Origin: Propioniciclava tarda
GTDB lineage: Bacteria > Actinomycetota > Actinomycetes > Propionibacteriales > Propionibacteriaceae
Assembly: GCF_900182665.1 (NCBI RefSeq)
Contig: NZ_FXTL01000002.1
Coordinates: 186,001-250,000, forward strand
Direction of reading: 5' to 3'
DNA: 64,000 nucleotides
Shown here: in pieces, positions 52,405-61,412 of the stretch
Layout of the letters: every line of letters begins with the position of its first letter
Position numbering within the stretch: the stretch's first letter is position 1
The notes under the pieces: model-generated
Database searches by the model: none
What the model saw: only the letters and a program-made list of their open reading frames with translations
What the model was told of the DNA's origin: nothing
Made by a program: the position numbers and the translations under genes

Positions 52405-53547
52405 GTGATCGCCAACGACGCGTATGCCCTGTCCTGGACGCCTGATCTGGATCGCTATCTGTCCCGGATTCGGCGTCTCGCCGACTCTGCGGCGAACGAG
52501 CAACTGGACGCCGTCGTGCTGGTCCCCGGCCCTGACCTGCTGTACTACGCGGGACGCGACCAAGGGTCGTACGAGAGGCTCACCGCCCTCGTGATCCGTC
52601 CTGGCCGGGACCCCCTCCTGGTGGTCCCGGCGCTGGAGGCGCCCGGCTGGGCGCAAACCACGCTCGCTGGCGCGCTGGAGGTCACCGCCTGGTCGGACGG
52701 CGAGGACCCCTACAAGCTGGTCGCTCGTGCCCTGCCCCGAGTCGCCAAGGTCGCCGTCGACGATCATGTGCCAGCGCTGCACCTGCTCAAGCTCAATGCG
52801 GCACTCGAGCCGAGTCAGGTCCGGCTCGCGAGCGTGCTCACGGCGCCCCAGCGCCGCATCAAGGAGTCCGAGGAACTCGCTGCCCTGGCCGCGGTGGGCC
52901 GCGCCAACGACCGCGTCCAGCAGGCGGTATCGCAATGGCTGCGGCCCGGCCGCACCGAGGCAGAGGTCGCCTCAGACATCGCCGCGGCCCTCGTCCACGA
53001 AGGACACGCCCACGCGGACTTCGTCATCGTGGCGTCCGGAGCCCATGGGGCCAGCCCGCATCACGGCTGCTCCGACACGGTGATCCTCGACGGCGACCCG
53101 GTCGTGATCGACATCGGAGGCCCGGCTCCGTCCCGCTACAACTCGGACAGCACCCGCACCTACTGCCTCGGCACCCCCCGCGACCCCGACTTCGCCGCCG
53201 TGCACGCGCTGGTCGTCGCCGCCCAGGAGGCGGGCTTCCAGGCCGCCGTCGAGGGCGCCTCCTGCGCGTCCGTGGACGCCGCAGCCCGCCGCGTGATCGC
53301 GAACGCGGGCCTCAGCGAGCACTTCATCACCCGCACCGGCCACGGCATCGGGCTTGAGGTTCACGAAGAGCCCTATCTGGTCGTCGGAAACGATCAGCCG
53401 CTCCTGCCGGGGATGGTCTTCAGCATCGAGCCGGGCGTCTATCTGCCCGGGCGCTTCGGCGTCCGGATCGAGGACATCGTGGCGATCGACCAGTCCGGAC
53501 GACCCATGCGCCTGAACGCCAGCCCCAAGACCTGGACCCTCAGCTAG
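52405..53547 (+). CDS. M24-family Xaa-Pro peptidase
   Basis: This is a 380-aa creatinase/prolidase-fold peptidase. The N-terminal domain includes LDAVVLVPGPDLLYYAGRDQ. The C-terminal pita-bread domain has all five metal ligands: Asp in VVIDIGGPAP, Asp in YNSDSTRTYC, His in GHGIGLEVHEEP, Glu in FSIEPGVYL and Glu in RIEDIVAI. It cleaves X-Pro dipeptides or N-termini. GTG 52405 is preferred, because the ORF before it (to 52333 or earlier) looks non-coding. No signal peptide. Confidence 0.9.
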   Translation: MIANDAYALSWTPDLDRYLSRIRRLADSAANEQLDAVVLVPGPDLLYYAGRDQGSYERLTALVIRPGRDPLLVVPALEAPGWAQTTLAGALEVTAWSDGEDPYKLVARALPRVAKVAVDDHVPALHLLKLNAALEPSQVRLASVLTAPQRRIKESEELAALAAVGRANDRVQQAVSQWLRPGRTEAEVASDIAAALVHEGHAHADFVIVASGAHGASPHHGCSDTVILDGDPVVIDIGGPAPSRYNSDSTRTYCLGTPRDPDFAAVHALVVAAQEAGFQAAVEGASCASVDAAARRVIANAGLSEHFITRTGHGIGLEVHEEPYLVVGNDQPLLPGMVFSIEPGVYLPGRFGVRIEDIVAIDQSGRPMRLNASPKTWTLS

Positions 53548-53568
53548 CCGCCAGGGCTGTCGCCGCGG

Positions 53569-54294
53569 CTACCCCGAGGCCGCGCGCAGGGCGTCCGGCT
53601 CGTAGATGACGAACGAACGTCCGCTGACGCCGATCAGCCCTTCGTCCGCCATCCGGCCAAGCTCGCGCGTCATGGAGGCCCTCGACACCACGAGGACGTC
53701 GGCCAACTCCTGGCGCGTGAGGCCGAGCACGACCACCCCGTCCGGACCCGCGTTGCGCAGCAGGTAGTACGCGAGCCGCTCGCGCAGCCCCCTCCGGGTC
53801 AGCAGTTCCACGCGCCCGCTCATGTGCCGAGCCCGCTCGGCGAGGATGCGTGTGCAGTTGTGCAGGAGCCGCAGCCGGGTCTCATCGGCACCTCCCCCGG
53901 CGACGAGGGCGGCGGCGCGGACCGCAAGCGCCCGGACGTCCGAGACGGCGTGGACGTCCGCGGGCCAGCGTGGCGACGAGCCGAAAGCCGTGACTGCTCC
54001 GCACGCGCCGCCGGCGCCGACGACATCGACGATCTGGCGACTCCCATCGGGACGGGTCCGGGCTACGTCGAGGCGTCCGGTCAACACGACAAGAAACTCG
54101 CTCTGGGACGACCCGGCCAGCGTCACGATCGACCCACGCTTCCAGTCGGCGAGCCGGGCGTAGCCGGCGGTCATCATGACGGCGAGGTCTTTGGGGCTCA
54201 GTCCCCTGCCGAACTCCGACGCCAAGAGGACGCGTCGCTCATCCGGCGTCAGCGGCTGCGAGACGAGGCGGGCTAGCTCCCCTTCATCCTGCAT
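53569..54294 (-). CDS. Crp/Fnr-family transcriptional regulator
   Basis: This is a 241-aa protein with a cNMP-binding-like beta barrel (WKRGSIVTLAGSSQSEFLVV, LTGRLDVARTR, VGAGGACGAVTAFG), a dimer helix and a C-terminal HTH_Crp (LTRQELADVLVVSRASMTREL). There is no Fnr-type Cys cluster at the N-terminus and the cAMP-pocket residues are not obvious, so its signal could be NO, heme or something else. It is divergent from dacB, with hcp as the next gene. It is the best local candidate to bind the palindrome upstream of hcp. Confidence 0.9.
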   Translation of the reverse strand: MQDEGELARLVSQPLTPDERRVLLASEFGRGLSPKDLAVMMTAGYARLADWKRGSIVTLAGSSQSEFLVVLTGRLDVARTRPDGSRQIVDVVGAGGACGAVTAFGSSPRWPADVHAVSDVRALAVRAAALVAGGGADETRLRLLHNCTRILAERARHMSGRVELLTRRGLRERLAYYLLRNAGPDGVVVLGLTRQELADVLVVSRASMTRELGRMADEGLIGVSGRSFVIYEPDALRAASG

Positions 54295-54379
54295 CACGTG
54301 CTCTCCTGTCCGCCGACTGCGACCCGGACCCTACCGAGACCCGCGGTAAGGTGGCGACACCGTTGCCAACAGGAGAACG

Positions 54380-56017
54380 ATGGTCCATCACCCCCGCTCG
54401 AAACGCTGCGTGTCCGCCCTGGGTATCGGCGGCGCGGCGCTGAGCCTGCTGGCGGGCTGCGCGGTGCAGCGGTACAGCCCGTCCGCGGGTCCGTCGACGC
54501 CCCAGTCGTCGCTATCGACACCAGGGACGCCGAGCGCGGTCGCGACGTCAGTCTCGGTTCAACCGAGCAGCCCGGCGCCCTCCCCCACCGTGACGTTCGC
54601 GGCGGCCGATCCCGCGCTAGCGGCCAAGCTGGCCGGTCTGCTGACCACGGCCGCGACGCCCAAGCCGGCCCCGGTCCCGTCGGTCCTTTCCGTCGTTGTC
54701 GCGGACGCCTCCGGCGGCGCACCCCTCTACGCGAAGGGCGCCGAGGCGGCCCTGATCCCGGCGTCCACGCAGAAGGTGCTCACGACCATGGCCGCCCTGT
54801 CGATCCTGGGGCCCCAGTACCGGTTCAGCACCACGGTGTCAGCAGCCGCGACGCCCGCCGACGGCGTCCTGACCGGAGACCTGTACCTGCAGGGTGACGG
54901 GGATCCGACCACCGACGAGGCCGACTACGCGGCTCTCGCCAGCGCCGTGAGCGCGGCCGGCATCAAGAGGGTCACCGGGTCGGTCATCGTGGACGCGAGC
55001 GCCTTCGACGACGTCGACTACAACGACAACTGGGGCAGCCCCTTCCCGAATGTGTCGCGCCCCCCGGTCGAAGCGCTGACGGTATCCCCGGCGACCGTGA
55101 GTCGCCTCGGCTCGGTCCGTCATGTCGGCTCGGTCGAGGTGAGCTACGCAGGGGCCGCGACCGAGGGCAAGCCGGCCGTCGTCACGCTCAAGCCTGCGTC
55201 GGCGTCCGCGTACGTGAAGATCGACAACAAGTCGAAGACCACCAAGGCCGGCAGGAACCTCATCAGCCTTGCCCGAGCCCCGGGCTCGAACACGATCACC
55301 GTGACGGGCTCGCTCGCCGTCGCGAATCCGGCGGTCGTCTGGCCCATGACGGTCGAGAATCCGGCCCTCTATGCGGGGGCGGTCTTCAAGAGCGCCCTCG
55401 CGAGCGCTGGAGTCACGGTCAAGGGGGCCGTGGTCCGCGGGACGAAGCCGGCCGACGCCACCCAGCTGGGTGCCCACCAGTCGGCGCCGTTGTCGCAGAT
55501 CGTGCACGACACGCTCAAGGAGTCCAACAACGGCTACGCCGAGCACCTCGTCAAGGCGTTGGGGCGTACCCCCACTTCGCCGGGCTCCTGGGCGAGCGGC
55601 ACCGCCCGCGTCCGCGACTGGCTCTCCAGCAGCGGCATCCCCACCGACGGCATCGTCCTGCTGGACGGGTCGGGCTTCTCGGGGGGCAATCGGGTCAGCG
55701 CCCGGACGCTCGTCGGCGCCCTGCAATACGCGCGCGGCCAGGCCTGGTTCAACGCTTTCTACGACGGCCTGCCCGTCGCCGGGGTCGACGACGTGGACGT
55801 GGCGGGCACCCTCGCCAAGCGGCTGGTGGGCACCCCGGCCGCCGGCAATCTGCGGGCGAAGACGGGGACGCTCAACGTTTCGCGGTCGCTGGCCGGCTAC
55901 GTGACCGGCGCGGACGGGCGACCCTACGCGTTCGCGATCATCGGCAACGACAAGCTCTCCTCCGTCCTCGCCTACGAGGACGCCGTAGCCATTCTGCTTG
56001 CCACCTGGCGTTCCTGA
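54380..56017 (+). CDS. dacB: D-alanyl-D-alanine carboxypeptidase/endopeptidase (PBP4 type)
   Basis: This is a 545-aa S13 serine peptidase trimming peptidoglycan cross-links. The N-terminus has a signal with lipobox LSLLAGC and a Ser/Thr/Pro-rich linker of about 60 residues, so it is probably a surface lipoprotein. The catalytic motifs are SxxK in IPASTQKVLTTMAAL, SxN in KESNNGYAEHL and KTG in LRAKTGTLNVSRSLAGY. It is divergent from the Crp/Fnr regulator and followed at 111 bp by hcp. It probably has its own promoter. Confidence 0.93.
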   Translation: MVHHPRSKRCVSALGIGGAALSLLAGCAVQRYSPSAGPSTPQSSLSTPGTPSAVATSVSVQPSSPAPSPTVTFAAADPALAAKLAGLLTTAATPKPAPVPSVLSVVVADASGGAPLYAKGAEAALIPASTQKVLTTMAALSILGPQYRFSTTVSAAATPADGVLTGDLYLQGDGDPTTDEADYAALASAVSAAGIKRVTGSVIVDASAFDDVDYNDNWGSPFPNVSRPPVEALTVSPATVSRLGSVRHVGSVEVSYAGAATEGKPAVVTLKPASASAYVKIDNKSKTTKAGRNLISLARAPGSNTITVTGSLAVANPAVVWPMTVENPALYAGAVFKSALASAGVTVKGAVVRGTKPADATQLGAHQSAPLSQIVHDTLKESNNGYAEHLVKALGRTPTSPGSWASGTARVRDWLSSSGIPTDGIVLLDGSGFSGGNRVSARTLVGALQYARGQAWFNAFYDGLPVAGVDDVDVAGTLAKRLVGTPAAGNLRAKTGTLNVSRSLAGYVTGADGRPYAFAIIGNDKLSSVLAYEDAVAILLATWRS

Positions 56018-56029
56018 CAGCGCACGAAG

Positions 56030-56045
56030 TGTTGCCCCGGCAACA
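56030..56045. promoter_or_regulatory. Perfect 16-bp palindrome upstream of hcp, candidate Crp/Fnr-type site
   Basis: TGTTGCCCCGGCAACA (arms TGTTGCC/GGCAACA) lies 84 bp before the hcp ATG and 13 bp after the dacB stop. Crp/Fnr relatives that control hcp genes (HcpR, NnrR types) bind symmetric sites of this size. A Crp/Fnr gene is 1.7 kb away, which supports a link. The position fits an activator site for a promoter between it and hcp. Confidence 0.6.
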
Positions 56046-56128
56046 GACAACGGGCGCAGGGCTCCCTACCTTGGCCGAGGTTGCCGCACACGTCGGCACG
56101 GAGCCACGAGATATTGAGGAGCCCACCC

Positions 56129-57709
56129 ATGGGGATGTTCTGCTTCCAGTGCGAGCAGACGGCGCACGGCACCGGCTGCACCGAGATCGGTGCGTGCGGC
56201 AAGTCGGTCGGCACGTCGGACGCGCAGGACCGCATCACGTACGAGCTGATGAAGCTGGCGGTCGCGGTCCAGGACAAGCGGGTCGACGACGATCTGCCGG
56301 TCCTGTTCATGGAGGCTCTGTTCACGACGGTCACCAACGTCAGCTTTGACGAGGCAGGCTGCCTCGCCCTGGCGGACGACATCGCGGCCCGTCGCCTCGC
56401 GATCACGGGAGGCGCCGACACGCCCCTGGAGGCCATCCCGAGCCCCGCGGACATCTTCGGCCAGCCCGGCGTCGAGGCGTCCTGCCGGACCCTCCTCGTG
56501 CTGGGCCTGCGCGGGATGGCCGCCTACGCCCACCACGCCTCCATGCTCGGACGCCGCGACGAGGCCGTGGACGCCTGGCTGATCTCGGGCATGGCGGACG
56601 CGTCCAAGCATCACGAGGTCGCCGACTGGCTCCAGCTGATCCAGGACTTCGGCATGGCCAACTTCCGCTGCATGGAGGTGCTCGACGAGGCCAACACCGG
56701 CACCTACGGGCACCCGGCGCCCACCAACGTCACCATGGAGGTGGCCGCCGGCCCCTTCATCGTCATCACGGGCCACGACCTGCACGACATGGGCATGCTG
56801 CTCGACCAGTGCGAAGGCACCGGCGTCTCGGTCTACACCCACGGCGAGATGCTTCCCGGCCACGGCTACCCGGAGCTGGCCAAGTACACCTGCCTGAAGG
56901 GCCACTTCGGCACCGCCTGGCAGAACCAGCAAAAGGAGTTCGCGGGCGTCCCGGGCGTGTTCCTCTACACGACCAACTGCCTGATGCCGCCCCGCGACAG
57001 CTACGCCGACAACATCTACACGACCTCGGTTGTGGCCTACCCGGGCCTTAAGCACGTCGATGCGGACGCCGACGGCCACAAGGACTTCTCGGCCGCCATC
57101 GCCCAGGCGAAGGCCCTGGGCGGCTGGTCCGAGCCGCGGATGTTCACCGGCATGAACGGCGGGTCGACCCTGACGACCGGATTCGGGCACAACACCGTCC
57201 TCGGTGCGGCCGAGACCGTGATCAACGCCGTGAAGGCCGGGGACCTGAAGCACATCTACCTCGTCGGCGGCTGCGACGGCGCCCTGCACGGACGCAACTA
57301 CTACACGCGCTTCGTCGAGAAGACGGCGCCCGACACCCTCGTGCTGACGCTGGCCTGCGGCAAGTTCCGGTTCAACGACATGAACCTGGGCACCCTGGGC
57401 GGGCTCCCCCGGATCCTCGACATGGGCCAGTGCAACGACGCCTACTCGGCCGTCAAGGTGGCCTCGGCGCTCGCCGACGCGTTCGGCGTGGGCGTGAACG
57501 ATCTGCCGCTGACGCTGATCCTGTCCTGGTACGAGCAGAAGGCGGTGTGCGTCCTGCTGTCGCTGCTCAGCCTCGGCGTGAAGAACATCTACCTCGGCCC
57601 GACGCTGCCCGCGTTCGTGGCGCCTGAGGTGTTCGACGTGCTGGTCAGCCAGTTCGGGCTGCGTCCCATCACCAACCCCGAGAACGATCTCGCGGTGATC
57701 GGCGCCTGA
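56129..57709 (+). CDS. hcp: Hybrid cluster protein / hydroxylamine reductase
   Basis: This is a 526-aa iron-sulfur enzyme. The N-terminal Cys motif is CFQCEQTAHGTGCTEIGACG, the proximal cluster of the short-spaced class. Hybrid-cluster ligands are spread through VITGHDLHD (His), CEGTGVSVYTHGEMLPGH (Cys, Glu/His), KYTCLKGHFGTAW (Cys), TTNCLMPP (Cys), VGGCDGA (Cys), and KAVCVLLSLL near the end. Hcp reduces NO or hydroxylamine in nitrosative stress, usually in anaerobic or facultative cells. ATG 56129 fits AGGAG at 56117. No hcr reductase gene is adjacent. Confidence 0.95.
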   Translation: MGMFCFQCEQTAHGTGCTEIGACGKSVGTSDAQDRITYELMKLAVAVQDKRVDDDLPVLFMEALFTTVTNVSFDEAGCLALADDIAARRLAITGGADTPLEAIPSPADIFGQPGVEASCRTLLVLGLRGMAAYAHHASMLGRRDEAVDAWLISGMADASKHHEVADWLQLIQDFGMANFRCMEVLDEANTGTYGHPAPTNVTMEVAAGPFIVITGHDLHDMGMLLDQCEGTGVSVYTHGEMLPGHGYPELAKYTCLKGHFGTAWQNQQKEFAGVPGVFLYTTNCLMPPRDSYADNIYTTSVVAYPGLKHVDADADGHKDFSAAIAQAKALGGWSEPRMFTGMNGGSTLTTGFGHNTVLGAAETVINAVKAGDLKHIYLVGGCDGALHGRNYYTRFVEKTAPDTLVLTLACGKFRFNDMNLGTLGGLPRILDMGQCNDAYSAVKVASALADAFGVGVNDLPLTLILSWYEQKAVCVLLSLLSLGVKNIYLGPTLPAFVAPEVFDVLVSQFGLRPITNPENDLAVIGA

Positions 57710-57720
57710 CGCGCCCAGAG

Positions 57721-57746
57721 GGTCCCGGCGGGCGACCGCCGGGACC
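57721..57746 (+). terminator. Intrinsic terminator after hcp
   Basis: GGTCCCGGCGG pairs perfectly with CCGCCGGGACC around a GCGA tetraloop (11-bp stem), followed by TTTC. It starts 11 bp after the hcp stop. It also lies just beyond the end of the convergent NDH-2 gene. Confidence 0.85.
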
Positions 57747-57760
57747 TTTCGGCGTCCGGA

Positions 57761-59173
57761 TCAGGCCTCGCGGCGGGGCTTGCGCTCGGTGATGTCCTCA
57801 CCCGCGACGAGGCGTCCGGACGCCCCCTCACCCAGCTGCTCGAGCGCGAGGCGTCCGACCAGCTGCTGGTTGGTCGTCACCCGCTCGGAGCGCGCGTTGC
57901 TCAGGAAGCTGATCACCCACCGCAGCAGCGTCGCCACCCGATTCTTGAAGCCGGCGATGTAGAGCAGGTGCAGGACGAGCCACATCAGCCAGGCCACGAA
58001 GCCGGTGAGCTCGGTCTTGCCGACCTTCACCACCGCCCGGTACTTGGCGATCGTGGCCATCGAGCCCTTGTCCCGGTAGACGAAGGGCTTGGACGCCGCC
58101 GCGATGGCCCGCGCCCGACCCGATCCCTCGGGCAGGGCTCGCGCGGCGATGATCTTGGCGACGTGCTTGGCCGACTGGATCGCGCCCTGGGCGACGCCGG
58201 GCACGCCCTGCACGTTCATCAGGTCGCCCACGACGAACACCTCGGGGTGGCCGCGAAGCGAGCAGTCGGGCTCGACGGCGATGCGTCCGGACCGGTCGAG
58301 GCTGGCCCCGGACTGACGCGCCAGCGTCGCCCCCAAGTCGCTGGCCTGGACGCCTGCGGCCCAGACCTTGCAGGAGCAGTCGATCCGCTCGGTGCTGCCG
58401 TCCTTGCGCTTGACGGTGAGGCCGGACGCGTCGAGATCGGTGACGATCGCCCCGAGCATGACCTCGACGCCCATGGACTCCAACGAGCGTTGGGTCTTGG
58501 CGCCGAGGGTGGGTCCGAACGGTGGCAGCACTTGGTCGGCGCCGTCGATCAGGATGACGCGCGCGCTGGACGGGTCGATGTCGCGGAAGTCCCGCCGGAG
58601 CGTCTTGGACGCGAGTTCGCGGATCTGGCCCGCCATCTCGACTCCGGTGGGCCCGGCCCCCACGACGGAGAAGGTGAGCAGCCGCCGGACCTGCTCGGGG
58701 TCCTCGGACAGCTCGGCCTGCTCGAAGGCCCAGAAGATGCGCGAGCGCAGTTCCAGCGCGTCGTCGATCGTCTTCATGCCCGGCGCGAAGGTGGCGAAGT
58801 GGTCGCGTCCGAAGTAGGACGCCCCGGCTCCCGTCGCGACGATCAACGAGTCGTACGGGGTCACGGTCTCGTCGTTGTGGTGGCGCCATTTGACGAGGCG
58901 GTTGTCGAGGTCGATGTCCCAGACGAGACCGAGGAGCACCTGGACGTTGGGCTGGTTGCGCAGCACGTCGCGCGTCGCGGGCGCGATCTCGCCCTCCGAC
59001 AGGATGCCCGTGGCCACCTGGTACAGCAGCGGCTGGAACAGGTGGTGGGTGGTCTTGGCGATCAGCGTGACGTTCACGTCGGCGCGCTTGAGGGCCTGGG
59101 CAGCGAACAGCCCGCCGAAGCCCGAGCCGATGATCACGACGTGATGGGTCTCGCTGTCATGAAAGGTCTTCAC
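57761..59173 (-). CDS. ndh: Type II NADH dehydrogenase-like FAD/NAD oxidoreductase
   Basis: This is a 470-aa flavoprotein: FAD motif VVIIGSGFGGLFAAQALKRA, the TTHHLFQPLLYQVATG segment typical of NDH-2, the NAD motif FSVVGAGPTGVEMAGQIREL, the second FAD site VFVVGDLMNVQGVPGVAQGA, and a C-terminal hydrophobic pair (FVAWLMWLVLHLLYIAGF; VISFL) that binds the membrane. It passes electrons from NADH to quinone without pumping protons. It ends next to the hcp terminator on the opposite strand. Confidence 0.93.
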   Translation of the reverse strand: MKTFHDSETHHVVIIGSGFGGLFAAQALKRADVNVTLIAKTTHHLFQPLLYQVATGILSEGEIAPATRDVLRNQPNVQVLLGLVWDIDLDNRLVKWRHHNDETVTPYDSLIVATGAGASYFGRDHFATFAPGMKTIDDALELRSRIFWAFEQAELSEDPEQVRRLLTFSVVGAGPTGVEMAGQIRELASKTLRRDFRDIDPSSARVILIDGADQVLPPFGPTLGAKTQRSLESMGVEVMLGAIVTDLDASGLTVKRKDGSTERIDCSCKVWAAGVQASDLGATLARQSGASLDRSGRIAVEPDCSLRGHPEVFVVGDLMNVQGVPGVAQGAIQSAKHVAKIIAARALPEGSGRARAIAAASKPFVYRDKGSMATIAKYRAVVKVGKTELTGFVAWLMWLVLHLLYIAGFKNRVATLLRWVISFLSNARSERVTTNQQLVGRLALEQLGEGASGRLVAGEDITERKPRREA

Positions 59174-59428
59174 GGATGCCTCCCAGGTCCGTTTGGTGGC
59201 ATGAGACTACGTGGACGCCCCACGCGGTCTCGGTTCGCGGAATCCCCGGGCTCGCCGTGCACGCCGGGTGCAACCCCTTGTTGAGGCGCCCGAAGCCCGG
59301 GGGCAATCCGGGCACGCCGCCGCTAGGCCTCACGCTTTCGCGCGGGTCGCTGCGGTAACGTGTGATGGACGCCGTAGCCCCCGCCGGATTCGCCGTCTCG
59401 TCCCACCGGCCCGCGAACCGAGGAACCT

Positions 59429-60358
59429 GTGCCGCAGATCATCCCCCTGGCAATCGCCTTGCAGGTGATCGGGTCGTTCTGCTTCGCCATCTCCGCCTAC
59501 TTGCAGCACCACGCGGTCGGGCAGGAGACTGCCGGCAACCGGGCGTCGTCCGGCATCGGCTTCGGCCAACTGTGGGAGAGCATCAAGCGACCGCGCTGGC
59601 TGCTCGGGCTTGTGGCCATGGGGGTGTCGCTGGGGCTGCAGGTCCTGGCGCTGATGTTCGCGCCGGTGTCGGTCGTTCAGCCGGTCGGGCTGCTGGCCTT
59701 CCCCTGGTCGATCGCGATCCAGGCCTGGGCAGCCAAGCGCAAGCCGCCGCAGCAGGTGATCATCGCTACCGCGATCACCGCCGGGGCCACGTTCGCGCTC
59801 ACGGTGATCACCGGCGTCTTCGCCGCCCCGCGGGCCGACCTCGACCAGACCCGCGTCTTCCTCGGCGCCCTGGTGATCTATCTGTGCGCCATGGGGCTGG
59901 GGTGGCTCGGGTCCCGCGGTCCGAGGCAGTTCCGTTCGCTGTTCTGGGCTTCGGGCGGCGCCTTCTTCTACGGTCTTGAGGCGGCCCTCGCGAAGTCGCT
60001 GATCGAGTTCGCCCGGGACTTCCCGGGGTGGTCTAGTTCGGCGTCCTTCTGGTCGATCCTGATCGCCCTGCTGATCGGCAGCGCGACGGCCGGCTGGATG
60101 GTCCAGCAGGGCTACGCCACCGGCGCCGCCGAGGTCGTGGTGGCCGCCATGACCATCACCTCTCCGTTCGTCGCCGTGCTCTTCGGCATCGCCGTGCTCG
60201 GCGAGGGCGCTCGGCTCACCGGCGCAGCCGCCTGGTTCATGGTGATCTGCGGTCTGGTCGCCGTGGGCGGCGTCATCTGGCTGACCAAGCTGCAGGCGTC
60301 CGTCGACCATCCGGCGCCAGACCAGGTCGCGCCCGCCCCACAGGCGGACGCGACCTGA
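59429..60358 (+). CDS. DMT-superfamily transporter
   Basis: This is a 309-aa membrane protein with about nine helices, starting IPLAIALQVIGSFCFAISAY. It contains VLALMFAPVSVVQPVGLLAF, typical of the NIPA/DUF803-like branch of DMT carriers, and ends VICGLVAVGGVIWLTKLQ followed by a polar tail. It has no visible EamA repeat signature. GTG 59429 is used. The 255-bp gap upstream holds no other gene I can support. Substrate unknown, possibly a metal ion or small metabolite. Confidence 0.75.
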   Translation: MPQIIPLAIALQVIGSFCFAISAYLQHHAVGQETAGNRASSGIGFGQLWESIKRPRWLLGLVAMGVSLGLQVLALMFAPVSVVQPVGLLAFPWSIAIQAWAAKRKPPQQVIIATAITAGATFALTVITGVFAAPRADLDQTRVFLGALVIYLCAMGLGWLGSRGPRQFRSLFWASGGAFFYGLEAALAKSLIEFARDFPGWSSSASFWSILIALLIGSATAGWMVQQGYATGAAEVVVAAMTITSPFVAVLFGIAVLGEGARLTGAAAWFMVICGLVAVGGVIWLTKLQASVDHPAPDQVAPAPQADAT

Positions 60359-60374
60359 GGCGTCCGATCAGGCC

Positions 60375-61412
60375 TTAGTTGAAGTGGTACAGGCGCTGCG
60401 CCAGCCGGTAGAGCGCGATGGACGCCTTGCGGCCGGGCTGGCTGGACAGGTTGGAGCCCAGCACGAGCGGGTGGCGTCCGAGGCGCTTCGCCATCTTGGC
60501 GTCCTTGGCGTACAAGTGCTCCCACATCTCCTTGCGCATGCGCAGCGCCTCGGCGTCGCTGCGGATCGCGGCGAACATCGAGGACGCCGAGATGATGAGC
60601 GCCAGGTAGCCCTCCATGTAGCGGGCCAGCCGCTTGCTTGGGATCTCGTCGGGTAGGACGTAGGCGTCCACCATGATGTTGGTGATCCGCATCTGCTGGT
60701 CGAGGCGTCCGATCATGACGGTCTCGTTGACCGACTGGTCCTCGCGGCCGATGAAGTAGCGGTACAGGTTGACCGGCAGGTAGTGCAGGGTCTTCACGAA
60801 CGGCAGCGGCACGTACACGAAGATGTTGTCGACGTAGAAGGTGTGCTTCGGCAGTTCGAGGCCCGAGTCGCGCAGCACCTGGGTCCGGAAGATGGCGGCG
60901 TGCATCAAGATGTTCTGGCCGGGGCCGAACACGCCGATCTCGTCCCAGCCGACGATCTTGTTGGTGGGCAGGGCGCCGCGGTAGCGGATCACCTTTTGCG
61001 AGCCAGTCTGAACGTGCTCGTAGACGTAGTTGCAGACCACCAGATCGACCAGGTTGTCGCCCGCGATGAAGCCGCGGAGTTTCGCGAGCAGCAGATCGCG
61101 GGCCGTCCGGTCCAGCCAGTCGTCGCTGTCGACCACCTTGAAGTACACCCCGGACGCCGCCCGCAGGCCCGCCATCACGGCGCCGCCGTGGCCGGCGTTC
61201 TCCTGGTGGATGACCTTGATGATGTCGGGGTGGGCGGCGGCCCATTCATCGGCCTTCTCGGCCGTGTTGTCCTTGGTGGACCCGTCGTTGACGATGATGA
61301 TCTCGATGTCGCGGCCCCCGCCGAGGATCGACTCGATGCAGGCGTCCATGTACGCCGCGGAGTTGTAGCAAGGGATGACGAAGCTGATCGTCTTGGGGCG
61401 GGCGGTGCTCAC
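60375..61412 (-). CDS. GT2-family glycosyltransferase
   Basis: This is a 345-aa family 2 glycosyltransferase: ISFVIPCYNSAAYMDACIES, IIIVNDGSTKDNTAEKA, NAGHGGAVMAGLRAA and the metal motif KVVDSDDWLD. The later part (GPGQNILMHAAIFRTQVLR, YFIGREDQSVNE) is that of galactan or capsule transferases without a membrane domain. GTG 61412 overlaps the stop of glf, so UDP-galactofuranose is the likely donor and the product a cell-surface galactan. Confidence 0.9.
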   Translation of the reverse strand: MSTARPKTISFVIPCYNSAAYMDACIESILGGGRDIEIIIVNDGSTKDNTAEKADEWAAAHPDIIKVIHQENAGHGGAVMAGLRAASGVYFKVVDSDDWLDRTARDLLLAKLRGFIAGDNLVDLVVCNYVYEHVQTGSQKVIRYRGALPTNKIVGWDEIGVFGPGQNILMHAAIFRTQVLRDSGLELPKHTFYVDNIFVYVPLPFVKTLHYLPVNLYRYFIGREDQSVNETVMIGRLDQQMRITNIMVDAYVLPDEIPSKRLARYMEGYLALIISASSMFAAIRSDAEALRMRKEMWEHLYAKDAKMAKRLGRHPLVLGSNLSSQPGRKASIALYRLAQRLYHFN

